DNA of 64,000 bases from an uncultured Eubacteriales bacterium (GTDB lineage: Bacteria; Bacillota; Clostridia; Oscillospirales; Oscillospiraceae). Numbering within the stretch: the stretch's first letter is position 1; each line of letters begins with the position of its first letter. The notes beneath the pieces are model-generated. The model saw only the letters and a list, made by a program, of their open reading frames with translations, did no database searches and was not told the origin of the DNA. A program made the position numbers and the translations under genes. The stretch spans positions 3,067,200-3,131,199 of the forward strand of contig LT599017.1 in NCBI GenBank assembly GCA_900079765.1, read 5' to 3'. This document shows positions 52,313 to 62,987 of the stretch, piece by piece.

Positions 52313-53260
52313 TTAGTTTTCGTCGCTGGCGAGACCCAGTCCCATCATGGCCAGCTTGTTCATAACCTCTTCCAGGCTCTTGCGGCCCAGGTTGCGCACC
52401 TTCATCATCTCGTCCTCGGTCTTGGAGATCAAATCCTCGACGGTGTTGATGTTGGCGCGCTTGAGGCAGTTAAAGCTGCGGACCGAAAGGTCCAGCTCCT
52501 CGATGGTGAGCTCCAGCACCTTATCCCGCTGAGCCTCGGCCTTTTCTACCACCGTGGACTTGTTGCCCATGGTCTCAGAGAGGTCGGTGAAGAGCAGGAA
52601 GTGGTCGCACAGAATGCGGGCACCCAGGCTCACCGCGTCGCGGGCGGTGATCGTGCCGTTGGTCCACACCTCTAAGGTCAACTTGTCAAAGTCGGTGAGA
52701 TCCCGAACGCGGGTGTTCTCCACCGTGTAGTTGACCTTGCTGACGGGAGTATAGACGCTGTCCACGGGGATAACGCCGATGATGCTCTGGGCGGGCTTGT
52801 TCCGGTCTGCGGGCACATAGCCACGACCGTGGGCCAGAGTCAGCTCCATGTTGAGGCTGGCGTCGGGGCCCAAGGTGGCGATATGGAGGTCGGGATTGAG
52901 AATCTCAACCTCGCCGTCTGCCTTGATGTCGCCGGCGGTGACTTCGCCTTCGCCGCTCATCTCGATATAGACAGTCTTCACTCCGTCGCTGTGTAGCTTG
53001 GCGACAATGCTCTTGACGTTGAGGACGATCTCGGTCACGTCCTCTTTAATGCCGGGAATCGTGGAAAACTCGTGCTGGACGCCGGCAATCTTGATAGAAG
53101 TCACCGCCGTACCGGGCAGGCTGGAGAGCAGAATGCGGCGCAGGGAGTTGCCCAGCGTGGTGCCGTAGCCGCGCTCCAGAGGCTCTACTACATACTTGCC
53201 GTAGAAGCCGTCGCCGGGGCTTTCCACACATTCGATGCGGGGTTTTTCGATTTCTACCAT
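52313..53260 (-). CDS. rpoA: RNA polymerase alpha subunit
   Basis: 315 residues. The N-terminal assembly domain ([28 protein letters not shown]) is followed by a linker and the C-terminal helix-hairpin-helix domain ([36 protein letters not shown]) that contacts UP elements and activators. The start is ATG 53260 with AAAAGGAGGG before it. Confidence 0.98.
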   Translation of the reverse strand: MVEIEKPRIECVESPGDGFYGKYVVEPLERGYGTTLGNSLRRILLSSLPGTAVTSIKIAGVQHEFSTIPGIKEDVTEIVLNVKSIVAKLHSDGVKTVYIEMSGEGEVTAGDIKADGEVEILNPDLHIATLGPDASLNMELTLAHGRGYVPADRNKPAQSIIGVIPVDSVYTPVSKVNYTVENTRVRDLTDFDKLTLEVWTNGTITARDAVSLGARILCDHFLLFTDLSETMGNKSTVVEKAEAQRDKVLELTIEELDLSVRSFNCLKRANINTVEDLISKTEDEMMKVRNLGRKSLEEVMNKLAMMGLGLASDEN

Positions 53261-53386
53261 GTGTTACCCTCCTTTTCGCGGCGGCGGGTGGGTTGGCCCG
53301 CCGCGTGGTGATGGTAGTTGTGGCGAGGGTATCGCCCACACGCGGCCCTCCAGGCTGGCCGGAGGTGCCGGATGCGGGCTTCTGCC

Positions 53387-54016
53387 TTACTTGGAGTACA
53401 GCTCGACGATGAGGTGCTCCTCAATGGGCAGGTCGATGTCCTCACGGGCGGGCGCCGCCACCACTTTAGCAGTGAGGGTGTTCTTGTCAAAGTCCAGCCA
53501 CTTGGGCGCGGTACGGGAGGCATTCGCCTCCAAAGAGGCCTTGAACTTGTCGAGGCTCCGGCTGGAGTCCTTCAGGGTGATGGTCTGGCCGGGCTTCACC
53601 AGATAGGAGGGAATGTCGGTCTTGTGGCCATCCACCAGGAAGTGGCCGTGACCGACCAGCTGGCGGGCCTCAGGACGGCTCATAGCGAAGCCGAGGCGAT
53701 AGACCACGTTATCGAGGCGGGACTCCAGAATGCTCAGGAGGTTCTCGCCAGTCACGCCCTTGGTGGACGCGGCCATCTCGTAGTACTTGGCGAACTGGCT
53801 CTCCAGGACGCCGTAGTAGCGGCGGGCCTTCTGCTTCTCACGAAGCTGCATGCCATACTCGGAGAGTTTCTTATTGCGGGCCTGGCCGTGCTGGCCAGGG
53901 GCAAAGGGGCGGCGGTCAATCGCGCACTTGTCGCTGTAGCAGCGGTCGCCCTTGAGGAAGAGCTTCTGGCCCTCCCGGCGGCACTGACGGCAGACCGCAT
54001 CGGTATATCTTGCCAT
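53387..54016 (-). CDS. rpsD: 30S ribosomal protein S4, zinc-binding form
   Basis: 209 residues. Near the N-terminus [18 protein letters not shown] and YSDKC supply four cysteines of the zinc-bearing S4 type. The S4 RNA-binding domain lies at about 98-160 ([25 protein letters not shown]). It nucleates assembly of the 30S body and usually represses its own operon. Confidence 0.98.
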   Translation of the reverse strand: MARYTDAVCRQCRREGQKLFLKGDRCYSDKCAIDRRPFAPGQHGQARNKKLSEYGMQLREKQKARRYYGVLESQFAKYYEMAASTKGVTGENLLSILESRLDNVVYRLGFAMSRPEARQLVGHGHFLVDGHKTDIPSYLVKPGQTITLKDSSRSLDKFKASLEANASRTAPKWLDFDKNTLTAKVVAAPAREDIDLPIEEHLIVELYSK

Positions 54017-54036
54017 AAATCTTTCTCCTCCTTCTG

Positions 54037-54438
54037 TTAGACGCGGCGGCGCTTGGGCGGGCGGCAGCCGTTGTGGGGAACGGGAGTCACGTCCTTAATG
54101 AGGGTGACCTCCAGGCCCACAGCCTGCAGCGCGCGGATTGCAGCCTCACGGCCGGCGCCGGGCCCCTTCACGAAGACCTCGACGGTCTTCAGTCCGTGCT
54201 CCATAGCAGCCTTGGCAGCCGTCTCAGCGGCGGTCTGGGCGGCAAAGGGAGTGGACTTACGGGAGCCGCGGAAACCGAGGCCGCCGGAGGAGGCCCAGCT
54301 AAGGGCATTGCCGTTGGCGTCGGTCACGGTGACCATGGTGTTGTTGAAAGAGGAGCGGATATGCACGGCACCCTTTTCAATGTTCTTCTTTTCGCGGCGC
54401 TTACGCACCACTTTCTTGCCTTTCGCAGCAGTAGCCAT
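54037..54438 (-). CDS. rpsK: 30S ribosomal protein S11
   Basis: 133 residues with [22 protein letters not shown] and the C-terminal [16 protein letters not shown], both invariant in S11. It lies on the platform of the 30S subunit. 12 bases after rpsM. Confidence 0.98.
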   Translation of the reverse strand: MATAAKGKKVVRKRREKKNIEKGAVHIRSSFNNTMVTVTDANGNALSWASSGGLGFRGSRKSTPFAAQTAAETAAKAAMEHGLKTVEVFVKGPGAGREAAIRALQAVGLEVTLIKDVTPVPHNGCRPPKRRRV

Positions 54439-54450
54439 GTGTATCCCTCC

Positions 54451-54819
54451 TTACTTCTTCTTGTTAGCGACGGTACGCTTCGGGCCCTTGCGGGTACGGG
54501 CGTTGGTCTTGCTGCGCTGTCCCCGCACGGGCAGGCCCTTGCGGTGCCGCAGGCCGCGGTAGCAGCCGATCTCGGTGAGACGCTTAATGTCCATCGCCAC
54601 GTCGCGGCGCAGGTCGCCCTCAACGGAATAACCGTTGGCGATGACCTCGCGCAGCTTCGCCTCGTCGGCGTCGGTCAGGTCTTTCACGCGGGTATCGGGG
54701 TTGATCCCGGCTTCAGCCAGGATTTTGTTGGCGCTGGTGCGCCCAATGCCGTAGATATAGGTGAGACCGATTTCGATTCTCTTATCCTTCGGCAGGTCAA
54801 TGCCGGCAATTCTTGCCAT
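54451..54819 (-). CDS. rpsM: 30S ribosomal protein S13
   Basis: 122 residues. [25 protein letters not shown] at the start and [22 protein letters not shown] at the end are S13 signatures. It bridges the subunits at the 30S head. It follows rpmJ by 17 bases. Confidence 0.98.
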   Translation of the reverse strand: MARIAGIDLPKDKRIEIGLTYIYGIGRTSANKILAEAGINPDTRVKDLTDADEAKLREVIANGYSVEGDLRRDVAMDIKRLTEIGCYRGLRHRKGLPVRGQRSKTNARTRKGPKRTVANKKK

Positions 54820-54836
54820 ATTCTTCAGCGCCTCCT

Positions 54837-54950
54837 TTAACCTTGTCTCTGCTTATGCTTGGGGTTTTCGCAAATGACCATGACTTTGCCCTTGCGCTTG
54901 ATGATCTTGCACTTCTCGCACATGGGCTTCACGGACGGTCTTACTTTCAT
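54837..54950 (-). CDS. rpmJ: 50S ribosomal protein L36, zinc-binding form
   Basis: 37 residues: [19 protein letters not shown], then [13 protein letters not shown]. The zinc ligands Cys-Cys-Cys-His are present (C+ type). The place between infA and rpsM is the standard one. The start is ATG 54950 with AGGAGG before it. Confidence 0.97.
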   Translation of the reverse strand: MKVRPSVKPMCEKCKIIKRKGKVMVICENPKHKQRQG

Positions 54951-55118
54951 AATGAAACCTCCTATGAATGCCTAAATGGCCCCGGTGGTCAGCGGGCAAG
55001 GCCCTGTGCCGCCGGTCGTTGCGACGCGGTGAATTCCGCGCCGTTGTTTCTACTATCTGTGGGCGACCGCGAAGGTCATGCCTACGTTTCTTCAGCGTGC
55101 GGGCTCAGAACCCGCCCC

Positions 55119-55337
55119 CTACTTGGAACGCCATGTGATTCTGCCTCGGGTCAGGTCGTAAGGTGACATTTGCACCGTCACCTTGTCGCCGGGCAGAATC
55201 CTAATGAAGTTCATTCTGAGTTTGCCGGAGATGTGTGCCAGGATGATATGCCCGTTGCCGATATCCACATGGAACGTGGTATTGGGCAGAGACTCGGTCA
55301 CGATTCCCTCCAGCTCGATCATATCGTCTTTTGCCAA
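55119..55337 (-). CDS. infA: Translation initiation factor IF-1
   Basis: 72 residues, an S1-like OB fold: [58 protein letters not shown]. It binds the 30S A site during initiation. It lies 6 bases after the KOW-domain gene. A 168-base gap to rpmJ holds no gene. Confidence 0.98.
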   Translation of the reverse strand: MAKDDMIELEGIVTESLPNTTFHVDIGNGHIILAHISGKLRMNFIRILPGDKVTVQMSPYDLTRGRITWRSK

Positions 55338-55343
55338 GCGTGA

Positions 55344-55589
55344 TTACCTCCTTGACCCTAAATCGCGGCTGGCGGCCAGCGCCCGCCGGAGCGCTCCGTC
55401 CCCCGCCGGGGCGGTGGACATACCGGTGAGCTCCACGTGCTTTCTGCGTTTCCGCTTGGGCCGCGCGAGCGTCCGGTGTTTCCCGTCGGCCAGGAGCAGG
55501 AAGTCCCCTTCCGAGTCAGCGACCCAGTAGAGCCATCCCGCGTCGTGCCCGGCCAGTGAGCGCACGATCTGTCCTTTGAGCTGCGCCAT
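55344..55589 (-). CDS. KOW-domain RNA-binding protein (L14e-like)
   Basis: 81 residues from ATG 55589. The KOW-like beta-barrel start (LKGQIVRSLAGHDAGWLYWVADSEGDFLLLADGK) and a basic stretch RPKRKRRKH mark the small Firmicutes family usually found between map and infA. It is thought to bind RNA or the ribosome; its exact role is not known. It starts two bases after the map stop; a TTG six bases earlier overlaps that stop and is a poorer choice. Confidence 0.85.
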   Translation of the reverse strand: MAQLKGQIVRSLAGHDAGWLYWVADSEGDFLLLADGKHRTLARPKRKRRKHVELTGMSTAPAGDGALRRALAASRDLGSRR

Positions 55590-55591
55590 GC

Positions 55592-56356
55592 TCAACCGTT
55601 TTCCAGTGCCGTGAGAATCTCAGGGCCACCGTCTTCCGTGATGAGGATGGAATTTTCATAGTGGGCGGAGAGGCTGCCGTCGGCAGTCTTCACCGTCCAG
55701 CCGTCCTTGAGCACCCGGATGCCGGCGGCACCGGCGTTCACCATTGGCTCCACTGCCAGGGTCATACCCGGCTGGAGCCGGACACCGTGGCCTGCCGGAC
55801 CGTAGTTGGGCACCTCGGGCGGCTCGTGGAGCTTGCGCCCCACGCCGTGGCCCACGTATTCCCGCACCAGGCTGCAGCCGTTTGTTTCGGCGTAGACCTG
55901 AATGGCGTGGGAGATGTCGGACACCCGGCAGCCCGCGCGAGCAAATTCCATGCCCGCCCAAAAGCTCTGCTCGGTGACGGCAATTAGTCTCGCCGCCTCC
56001 TCACTGATATGACCACAGGGGTAGGTACCGGCGCAGTCGCCGTGGTAGCCGTCGATGACAGCCCCCACGTCGACGCTGACGATATCCCCCTCCCGGAGCG
56101 TCCGGTGACCGGGGATGCCGTGGATAATCTCATCGTTCACCGAGAGGCAGGCCGAGCCGGGGAATCCGTTGTAGTTCAGGAAAGAGGGCTTGGCGCCCTG
56201 GCTCTCGATAAATTTACGCACGGCAGTATCTATTTCCAGGGTTGTAACGCCGGGTTTAACCAGTTCTCCCGCCAATTTGCGGGCCGCCGCGGTAATCCGC
56301 CCGGCGTGGCGCATCAGTTCAATTTCGCGCGGGGATTTGATGGAGATGATTTCCAC
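55592..56356 (-). CDS. map: Methionine aminopeptidase, type I
   Basis: 254 residues. It removes the initiator methionine from new proteins. The five metal ligands are visible in VSVDVGAVIDGYHGDCAGTY (two Asp), GHGVGRKLHEPPEVPNYG (His), LAVEPMVN (Glu) and AHYENSILIT (Glu). It lies 3 bases after adk. Confidence 0.97.
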   Translation of the reverse strand: MEIISIKSPREIELMRHAGRITAAARKLAGELVKPGVTTLEIDTAVRKFIESQGAKPSFLNYNGFPGSACLSVNDEIIHGIPGHRTLREGDIVSVDVGAVIDGYHGDCAGTYPCGHISEEAARLIAVTEQSFWAGMEFARAGCRVSDISHAIQVYAETNGCSLVREYVGHGVGRKLHEPPEVPNYGPAGHGVRLQPGMTLAVEPMVNAGAAGIRVLKDGWTVKTADGSLSAHYENSILITEDGGPEILTALENG

Positions 56357-56359
56357 TGT

Positions 56360-56992
56360 TTAGGCCTCCAAAACCTGCTCAATGGCGCGGGTGGTATCCT
56401 CAATCGTCGGCTGATTATCTACGGTCCTCAGAAGGCCCCGGCCCTTATAGAAGGCCTTAAGGGGCTCGGTCTGGGCATGGAAAATAGTCAGACGGTTGTG
56501 CACTTTTTCCTGAGAGTCGTCGGTGCGCTGGATTACCTCGCTGCCGCATTGATCGCAGACGCCCTCCTGCTTGGGGGGCTTATTTACCATATGGTAGGTG
56601 GCCCCGCAGGTGAGGCAGACCCGCCGCCCGGTCATCCGCCGCTCGATCTCCTCGTCGGAGACCTCCAGGGAGAGGACTGCGTCGATCACGACGCCGTCCC
56701 GCTCCATGCTCTCGGCCTGGTTGATGGTGCGGGGCACTCCGTCCAGAATGTAGCCATTTGCGCAGTCGCTCTGCTTGAGCCGCTCCTCCATGATACCGAG
56801 GATAATCTCATCGGGGACAAGCTTTCCCTCATCCAGGAAATTTTTGACCTCGCAGCCCAGAGGGGTGCCGTCTTTTACTGCGGCGCGCAGGATGTTTCCG
56901 GTGGAGATGGTGGGGATGCCGTACCGCTTACTGAGGATATCGGCCTGGGTGCCCTTGCCGGCACCCGGCGCGCCCAACAGAATGAGTTTCAT
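56360..56992 (-). CDS. adk: Adenylate kinase with zinc-binding LID
   Basis: 210 residues. P-loop LLGAPGAGKGTQA, GYILDGVPRTINQAE (an unusual DGVPR for the common DGFPR) and a LID with CLTCGATYH and GVCDQCG. These four cysteines bind zinc in Gram-positive enzymes. It makes ADP from ATP and AMP. It lies between secY and map as in other Firmicutes. Confidence 0.97.
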   Translation of the reverse strand: MKLILLGAPGAGKGTQADILSKRYGIPTISTGNILRAAVKDGTPLGCEVKNFLDEGKLVPDEIILGIMEERLKQSDCANGYILDGVPRTINQAESMERDGVVIDAVLSLEVSDEEIERRMTGRRVCLTCGATYHMVNKPPKQEGVCDQCGSEVIQRTDDSQEKVHNRLTIFHAQTEPLKAFYKGRGLLRTVDNQPTIEDTTRAIEQVLEA

Positions 56993-57014
56993 TCTCCAGC
57001 CACCACACTTCCCA

Positions 57015-58376
57015 TTATTCCAGGAAGCCCTTGTAATGCCGCATGAGCATCTGGGCCTCCAGAGCCTTTACCGTCTCCAGCGCAACGCCCACCACGATGA
57101 TGACCGAGGTGCCACCCACCGAGAGGCTCTTGCCCATCGTGGACACGCTGGCGAAGTTGATGATGTTGGCGGTAATGATAGGCAACAGGGCGATGACGGC
57201 CAGATAAATGGCGCCGAACAGCGTGATCTTGTTGAGCACCTTGTGGATAAAGTCGGCGGTGGGCTTGCCCGGGCGGAAACCAGGGACGAAACCGCCGTTC
57301 TTCTTCAGGTTGTTGGCCACCTCGATGGGGTTAAACTGCATGGTGGCATAGAAGAAACTAAAGCCCAAGATCAGCAGGAAGTAAATCACCGCGTAGAGCA
57401 GGCCGTTGGCGTCGAACACCTTCATAAAGGTGGACTCACTGCCGCCGGGGATAAAGCCCGCGATGGTAGCAGGCAGACTGGCGATGGCCTGGGCGAAGAT
57501 GATGGGCATAACGCCCGACATATTCACCTTCATGGGGATGTGGCTGGACTGGCCGCCGTACATCTTCCGGCCCACCACGCGCTTGGCGTACTGGACGGGG
57601 ATGCGGCGCTCGGAGTCGTTAATGAAGACGATGAAAATGACCAAGGCCAGCATGCCGATAACCACCAGAGGAATGATCGCGGGGTGGACGATGCTGTTCT
57701 GGAACGCCTCACCGTTATTCATCGCCGCGATCTCCTCAGTCGTGAGGTGCATGGCCCAGCGCTGCACGCCGGTATACATGCTGGAGATCATGTGGGGGAT
57801 GCGGGAGACGATACCGGCGAACAGGATAACGGAGATACCGTTGCCGATACCAAATTCGGTAATCTGCTCGCCCAGCCACATCACGAAAGCGGAGCCCGCC
57901 GTGAAGGACATGACGATGATGATGCCCGCAAGCCAGAGGGGCGTGCCGCTCAGCTTGAGGAGACCATAGTAGTTGATGAGGGAGAAATAGCCAAAACCCT
58001 GCAGGAGGGCAATGCCCACGGTGACATAGCGGGTGATGGCGGCCAGTTTCCTGCGTCCCTCTTCGCCGCCATCCTTCTGAAGGCGCTCCAGAGCGGGGAT
58101 GGCCACGGTGAGGAGCTGCACGATGATGGAGCTGTTGATATAGGGCTGCACGCCCAGGGCGAAGACGGCCGCCATGGAGAAGGCGGTGCCGTTCATGGCG
58201 CCCATCAGGCTGAAGATGCCGCCCAGGTTATCCAGGGCCGTGCCCAGCGCATCCGTGTCCACGAAAGGCACGGGGACTGCGGAGCCCAGGCGGAAGATGA
58301 GGAGCCCGAAGATGGTGAACAGGATCTTCTTGCGAAGCTCTGGGACCTTCCATGCGTTACGGATGGTCTGTATCAC
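57015..58376 (-). CDS. secY: Protein translocase subunit SecY
   Basis: 453 residues from GTG 58376, placed after AGGTGG and one base past the rplO stop. The longer frame would run into rplO. Ten membrane segments; IQTIRNAWKVPELRKKILFT and the plug region ALGVQPYINSSIIVQLLT are SecY signatures. The cytoplasmic loop GFRPGKPTADF contacts SecA and ribosomes. It forms the secretion channel with SecE and SecG, encoded elsewhere. Confidence 0.97.
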   Translation of the reverse strand: MIQTIRNAWKVPELRKKILFTIFGLLIFRLGSAVPVPFVDTDALGTALDNLGGIFSLMGAMNGTAFSMAAVFALGVQPYINSSIIVQLLTVAIPALERLQKDGGEEGRRKLAAITRYVTVGIALLQGFGYFSLINYYGLLKLSGTPLWLAGIIIVMSFTAGSAFVMWLGEQITEFGIGNGISVILFAGIVSRIPHMISSMYTGVQRWAMHLTTEEIAAMNNGEAFQNSIVHPAIIPLVVIGMLALVIFIVFINDSERRIPVQYAKRVVGRKMYGGQSSHIPMKVNMSGVMPIIFAQAIASLPATIAGFIPGGSESTFMKVFDANGLLYAVIYFLLILGFSFFYATMQFNPIEVANNLKKNGGFVPGFRPGKPTADFIHKVLNKITLFGAIYLAVIALLPIITANIINFASVSTMGKSLSVGGTSVIIVVGVALETVKALEAQMLMRHYKGFLE

Positions 58377-58377
58377 C

Positions 58378-58818
58378 TTAGACCACCTCTGCCTTCCCGC
58401 CTGCCTTTTCGATCTTCTCCTTGGCAGTGGCAGAGAAAGCGGAGGCACGGACGGTGAGCTTCTTAGAGATCTCGCCGTTGCCGAGCACCTTCACGCCGTA
58501 CTCACACTTGGAGAGGATACCCTTTTCCAGCAGGTCGCAAACGTTGACGGTGGCTCCATCTTCAAATTTATTCAGGGAAGTGAGGTTGATGACCTCCAGG
58601 GGCTTTGCGAAGATGTTGTTAAAACCGCGCTTAGGGATGCGGCGGGCCAGAGGCATCTGGCCGCCTTCGAAACCGGCGCGGACGCCGCCGCCGGAGCGGG
58701 CCCACTGGCCCTTGCTGCCGCGGCCGGCGGTCTTGCCGTTGCCGGAGCCGTTCCCGCGGCCCTTGCGCTTGCCCACATGTGTGGAGCCCTCAGCGGGGGA
58801 GAGTTCATGCAGATTCAT
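58378..58818 (-). CDS. rplO: 50S ribosomal protein L15
   Basis: 146 residues: [46 protein letters not shown], with the long glycine/arginine N-terminal tail typical of L15. It lies between rpmD and secY. Confidence 0.98.
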   Translation of the reverse strand: MNLHELSPAEGSTHVGKRKGRGNGSGNGKTAGRGSKGQWARSGGGVRAGFEGGQMPLARRIPKRGFNNIFAKPLEVINLTSLNKFEDGATVNVCDLLEKGILSKCEYGVKVLGNGEISKKLTVRASAFSATAKEKIEKAGGKAEVV

Positions 58819-58832
58819 TGACGCGCACCTCC

Positions 58833-59015
58833 TTACTTTTCCTCGGTAACCTGGAGCAGGTAGCCGATGTGGGCGATCTTGCCCCGGGTAGCCTCGTTGT
58901 CGGGCTGTACGGTCGTATCACCGATCTTACGGAGCCCCAAAGCCTCGGCAGTCGCCTTATGCTTGGCGATGCGGCCGTTCAGGCTCTTAACCAGCTTGAG
59001 ATTGATTGTGGCCAT
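58833..59015 (-). CDS. rpmD: 50S ribosomal protein L30
   Basis: 60 residues: [38 protein letters not shown] is the L30 fold and signature. 14 bases on either side to rplO and rpsE. Confidence 0.97.
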   Translation of the reverse strand: MATINLKLVKSLNGRIAKHKATAEALGLRKIGDTTVQPDNEATRGKIAHIGYLLQVTEEK

Positions 59016-59029
59016 TGCTTTGAACCTCC

Positions 59030-59530
59030 TTAACCTACGATTTCTTCCACGCTCTTTCCACGGATACGGGCCACTTCCTCAGGACCACGGAGGCTTTTGA
59101 GCCCCTCGAAGGTCGCGGAGACCACGTTCTGGGAGTTGTTAGAGCGCAGGCACTTGGCGCGGATGTCGCGGATACCCGCGGCCTCCATGACGGCACGGAC
59201 GGGGCCGCCGGCGATGATGCCGGTACCGGGGGCGGCGGGCTTGAGCAGCACGCGGCCGGCGCCGAACTCACCAATGGTCTCATGGGGAATGGTGGTGCCG
59301 GAAAGGCTGATGGTGACCATGTGTTTCTTGGCATCCTCAATACCCTTGCGGATAGCCTCGGGCACCTCGGCAGCCTTACCCAGGCCAAAGCCGATGCGGC
59401 CCTTGCCGTCGCCCACTACCATGAGAGCGGCAAACTTGAAGATACGGCCGCCCTTGACGGTCTTGGAAACCCGGTTCAGGGAAACGAGCTTCTCCATATA
59501 CTCGCTGGGTTCTTTCTCAAATCTAGCCAT
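59030..59530 (-). CDS. rpsE: 30S ribosomal protein S5
   Basis: 166 residues. The double-stranded RNA-binding-like N-domain ([30 protein letters not shown]) is followed by [25 protein letters not shown]. It sits by the mRNA entry channel and helps decoding accuracy. Confidence 0.98.
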   Translation of the reverse strand: MARFEKEPSEYMEKLVSLNRVSKTVKGGRIFKFAALMVVGDGKGRIGFGLGKAAEVPEAIRKGIEDAKKHMVTISLSGTTIPHETIGEFGAGRVLLKPAAPGTGIIAGGPVRAVMEAAGIRDIRAKCLRSNNSQNVVSATFEGLKSLRGPEEVARIRGKSVEEIVG

Positions 59531-59548
59531 TATTCGTTTCCTCCTCCC

Positions 59549-59908
59549 TTAGAATTCCAGGCCGCCCTCGCGGGCGCCCTCGGCCAGCGCCTGGACGCGG
59601 CCGTGGTACAGGTAACCGCCGCGGTCAAACACGACCGTGTCGATGCCCTTGGCCTTGGCGCGCTCAGCGATCATCTGGCCGACCTTCTTGGCGGCTTCGA
59701 TGTTGCTGCCGGCACCCTCAAAGCCCTTCTCCAGGGAGGACGCAGAGGCCAGGGTCTTGCCCACGGTGTCGTCGATGACCTGAGCATAAATGTTGGTCTC
59801 GCTGCGGAACACGTTCAGGCGAGGATGCTCGGGCGTGCCGGCGATCTTGCCGCGCACTCTCTTATGGCGCTTAAGCCGCTGAGCCTTGGTATCGGGTCTT
59901 TTGATCAT
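59549..59908 (-). CDS. rplR: 50S ribosomal protein L18
   Basis: 119 residues: [26 protein letters not shown] at the start and [19 protein letters not shown] at the end. It binds 5S rRNA with L5. Confidence 0.98.
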   Translation of the reverse strand: MIKRPDTKAQRLKRHKRVRGKIAGTPEHPRLNVFRSETNIYAQVIDDTVGKTLASASSLEKGFEGAGSNIEAAKKVGQMIAERAKAKGIDTVVFDRGGYLYHGRVQALAEGAREGGLEF

Positions 59909-59922
59909 TGTGGCACACCTCC

Positions 59923-60471
59923 TTATTTCTTCTTGACGCCGGTCTTGCCTTCCTTGCGGCGGATGACCTCGTCAGAATATTTGATACCCTTGCCCTTATA
60001 AGGCTCAGGCGGACGTTTCTCTCTAACCTCGGCGGCAAACTGACCGACCTTCTGCTTGTCGGCGCCGCTGATGACGATCTTGTTGGGGGTGGGCACGTCG
60101 ATGGTGATGCCCTCGGGCTCCACCACAGTAACCTGATGGGAGTAGCCGATGTTCATGACCAGCTTTTTGTCCTCCTTGGCCACACGGTAGCCGACGCCGT
60201 TCACATCCAGCTCTTTCTTAAAGCCGGTGGATACACCCACCACCATGTTGTTAAGCAGGGTGCGGGTGAGGCCGTGAAGGCTCCGGTTCTCCTTGAGGTC
60301 GTTGGGGCGCTTGACGTGGATAACGCTGCCCTCCTGCTCAAAGCTTATGGCGCTATGGAGCTGCTGGATCAGAGTGCCCTTGGGCCCCTTGACGGTGGCC
60401 AGATTATTTTCGTCGATCTTCACTTCCACACCGGCGGGGAGCTCGATCGGCATTCTTCCGATTCTAGACAT
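59923..60471 (-). CDS. rplF: 50S ribosomal protein L6
   Basis: 182 residues: [18 protein letters not shown], the two repeated L6 folds, and the C-terminal [26 protein letters not shown] signature near the sarcin-ricin loop. Confidence 0.98.
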   Translation of the reverse strand: MSRIGRMPIELPAGVEVKIDENNLATVKGPKGTLIQQLHSAISFEQEGSVIHVKRPNDLKENRSLHGLTRTLLNNMVVGVSTGFKKELDVNGVGYRVAKEDKKLVMNIGYSHQVTVVEPEGITIDVPTPNKIVISGADKQKVGQFAAEVREKRPPEPYKGKGIKYSDEVIRRKEGKTGVKKK

Positions 60472-60486
60472 GTTCGATGCTCCTCC

Positions 60487-60888
60487 TTACCAAATGAATG
60501 CAAGGACTTCGCCGCCGACATGGGCCTCGCGGGCCTTCTTGTCGGTCATGACGCCCTTGGAAGTAGAGATGATGGCAATGCCCAGGCCCTTGAGGACGCG
60601 GGGCAGCTCTTCGGCGCCCGCGTACATACGCAGGCCGGGCTTGGAGACGCGGCGCAGACCGGAGATGGCCTTCTCCTTGCCGGGCATGAGGTACTTCAGG
60701 GTGATACGGATGACGCCCTGGGTACCGTCGTCAATGAGCTGAAAGCTCTTGATATAGCCTTCATCAAGAAGAATCTGCGCGATGGACTTCTTCATGTTGG
60801 ACGCGGGGACGTCCACGGAGTCATGCTTGGCAGTGCTGGCGTTGCGGATACGGGTGAGCATATCGGCAACGGGGTCAGTGATGTGCAT
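60487..60888 (-). CDS. rpsH: 30S ribosomal protein S8
   Basis: 133 residues: [23 protein letters not shown] and the C-terminal [27 protein letters not shown]. In many bacteria S8 represses the spc operon. The 129 bases between rpsH and rpsZ form the longest gap in this part of the operon and could hold a control site; none was recognised. Confidence 0.98.
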   Translation of the reverse strand: MHITDPVADMLTRIRNASTAKHDSVDVPASNMKKSIAQILLDEGYIKSFQLIDDGTQGVIRITLKYLMPGKEKAISGLRRVSKPGLRMYAGAEELPRVLKGLGIAIISTSKGVMTDKKAREAHVGGEVLAFIW

Positions 60889-61017
60889 GAGTGTTACCTC
60901 CTATTTAGAGTTACAGACTTGAGGTCTGTTTCAGCGGAAGGTATCGAAATTTGCTGTTCCGACCTATTGACCGCCGGCTAGGGGAATATTCAAAACCGCG
61001 GGGAGGCGGGCTGGAAA

Positions 61018-61203
61018 TTACCAGCTCGCCTTTTTAACCCCGGGGATCTGACCTTTGTACGCGAGCTCGCGGAAACAGATACGGCAGATGCCGTAGTCGC
61101 GCAGGTAGGCGTGGGGACGGCCGCAGATCTTGCACCGGTTATAACGGCGGGTGGAGAACTTGGGCTCGGCCTGCTGCTTTAAGATCATAGACTTCTTAGC
61201 CAT
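61018..61203 (-). CDS. rpsZ: 30S ribosomal protein S14, zinc type
   Basis: 61 residues with [26 protein letters not shown]: two CxxC pairs that bind zinc, the short C+ form of S14. The C-terminus [11 protein letters not shown] is invariant. Confidence 0.98.
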   Translation of the reverse strand: MAKKSMILKQQAEPKFSTRRYNRCKICGRPHAYLRDYGICRICFRELAYKGQIPGVKKASW

Positions 61204-61218
61204 TTTTCATTCTCCTCC

Positions 61219-61776
61219 TTATTTGCCGGTGAAGGGAGCGCCGATCAGACTCAGGAGCTCCTTCGCCTCTTCGTCGGAATGGGCGGTGGTGCAGATGACC
61301 ACGTCCAAGCCGCGGATCTTGTCGATCTTATCGTACTCGATCTCGGGGAAAATGAGCTGCTCCTTCAGGCCCAAAGCGTAGTTGCCGCGGCCGTCGAACG
61401 CGTTGGGGTTAATACCGCGGAAGTCACGGACGCGGGGCAGGGCCACGTTAAAGAGACGGTCCAGGAACTCCCACATCTTGTCGCCGCGGAGGGTGACCTT
61501 CGCGCCGATGGGCATGCCCTCACGGAGCTTGAAGTTAGCAACGCTCTTCTTCGCCTTGGTGATGATGGCCTTCTGGCCGGTGATCTTGGTCAGATCGCCC
61601 ACGACGGCCTCCAGGACCTTCGCGTTGTCCCTGGCCTCGCCGCAGCCGCAGTTGACCACGATCTTGTCCATGCGGGGGATCTGCATGGAGCTCTTGTAGC
61701 CGAACTTCTGCATGAGAGCAGGAGCGACTTCGGCCTGATACTTCGCCTTCAGGTTGGGGGTCTTCTTATCAGCCAT
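61219..61776 (-). CDS. rplE: 50S ribosomal protein L5
   Basis: 185 residues: [54 protein letters not shown] and [18 protein letters not shown]. It binds 5S rRNA and contacts P-site tRNA. The first residues (MADKKTPNL) are slightly longer than usual. Confidence 0.98.
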   Translation of the reverse strand: MADKKTPNLKAKYQAEVAPALMQKFGYKSSMQIPRMDKIVVNCGCGEARDNAKVLEAVVGDLTKITGQKAIITKAKKSVANFKLREGMPIGAKVTLRGDKMWEFLDRLFNVALPRVRDFRGINPNAFDGRGNYALGLKEQLIFPEIEYDKIDKIRGLDVVICTTAHSDEEAKELLSLIGAPFTGK

Positions 61777-61793
61777 GATTTACTCCTCCTCTC

Positions 61794-62111
61794 TTAGATC
61801 TCGGCGCCGCACTTCTTGCAGACGGCGACCTTCTTCCCGTCGGCCAACAGCTTGTGGGCCGGGCGGGTGGGCTTATTGCACTTGGGGCAAACGCGCATGA
61901 CCTTGCAGGCATAGATGGGGGCTTCCTTCTTGATGATGCCGCCCTCGTCGCCCTGCTGGCGGGGCTTAGTGTGGCGGGAGACCACGTTGACCTTCTCCAC
62001 GACCACCTTGCCCTCCTTAGGGAGGACGGTCTCGACCTTGCCCTGCTTGCCCTTGTCCTTACCGGACAGGACGATAACGGTATCGCCCTTCTTAATGCTC
62101 ATCTTGTTCAT
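61794..62111 (-). CDS. rplX: 50S ribosomal protein L24 with zinc ribbon
   Basis: 105 residues. KOW motif ([23 protein letters not shown]), then a C-terminal zinc ribbon with CPKC and CKKC. It is an assembly initiator of the 50S subunit. GGAG lies five bases before ATG 62111; an ATG nine bases later is possible. Confidence 0.97.
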   Translation of the reverse strand: MNKMSIKKGDTVIVLSGKDKGKQGKVETVLPKEGKVVVEKVNVVSRHTKPRQQGDEGGIIKKEAPIYACKVMRVCPKCNKPTRPAHKLLADGKKVAVCKKCGAEI

Positions 62112-62127
62112 GTTTTCTCCTACCCCC

Positions 62128-62496
62128 TTACAGCACTTCGGGAGCCAGGGACAGGATCTTCATATAATCCTTGTCGCGCAGCTCACGGGCCACGGGCCCA
62201 AAGATACGGGTCCCACGGGGATTCTTGTCGTCCTTGATGAGAACGGCGGCGTTCTCATCAAAGCGAACATAGCTGCCGTCCGCGCGGCGCACGCCGAACG
62301 CGGTACGGACGATGACGGCCTTGACAACGTCGCCCTTTTTGACCTGGCCGCCGGGCTGGGCCTTACGGACAGAGGCCACGATGACGTCGCCGATGTTGCC
62401 GTACTTGCGCTTAGAGCCGCCCAGGACACGGATGGTCTTAATCTCCTTGGCGCCGGTGTTGTCGGCAACCTTGAGATATGTTTCCTGCTGAATCAT
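62128..62496 (-). CDS. rplN: 50S ribosomal protein L14
   Basis: 122 residues: [19 protein letters not shown] and [28 protein letters not shown] are L14 signatures. It lies at the subunit interface. Confidence 0.98.
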   Translation of the reverse strand: MIQQETYLKVADNTGAKEIKTIRVLGGSKRKYGNIGDVIVASVRKAQPGGQVKKGDVVKAVIVRTAFGVRRADGSYVRFDENAAVLIKDDKNPRGTRIFGPVARELRDKDYMKILSLAPEVL

Positions 62497-62508
62497 TCCG
62501 GCACCTCC

Positions 62509-62769
62509 TTACTTCGCTTTTTCAATAATTTCGACCACGCGCCAACGCTTGTCCTTGGACAGGGGGCGGGTCTCCATGACCTTCACGCGGTCGCCGATGC
62601 CGCACTCGTTGAGCTCATCGTGGGCTTTCAGCTTATAGGTCCGCTTGACGATCTTCTTGTACAGAGGGTGGGCCACACGGTCGGCGATGGCCACCACCAC
62701 GGTCTTATCCATCTTATCGGAGACAACCAGGCCGACTCTGGTCTTGCGGGAAGAAGTTCTGCTTTCCAT
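62509..62769 (-). CDS. rpsQ: 30S ribosomal protein S17
   Basis: 86 residues: [39 protein letters not shown] and the OB-fold end [20 protein letters not shown]. Confidence 0.98.
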   Translation of the reverse strand: MESRTSSRKTRVGLVVSDKMDKTVVVAIADRVAHPLYKKIVKRTYKLKAHDELNECGIGDRVKVMETRPLSKDKRWRVVEIIEKAK

Positions 62770-62783
62770 TTCTCAGTTCCTCC

Positions 62784-62987
62784 TTATCGGCCTGCGAGCT
62801 GCTGCTCACGGATCATAGTCTTGACGCGGGCGATGTCTTTCTTGACCTCGGCAATCTTGATGGGGTTGTCGAGCTGGTTGGTGGCGTGCTGAAGACGGAG
62901 CTGGAAAAGGTCCTTCTTCAGGTCGCCCAGCTTGCTCTCAAGCTCAGCGGCGGAGAGCTTGCGGATCTCACTTGCTTTCATCTTCAT
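62784..62987 (-). CDS. rpmC: 50S ribosomal protein L29
   Basis: 67 residues: [34 protein letters not shown], two long helices. It sits at the exit tunnel. The start overlaps the rplP stop (ATGA). Confidence 0.98.
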   Translation of the reverse strand: MKMKASEIRKLSAAELESKLGDLKKDLFQLRLQHATNQLDNPIKIAEVKKDIARVKTMIREQQLAGR

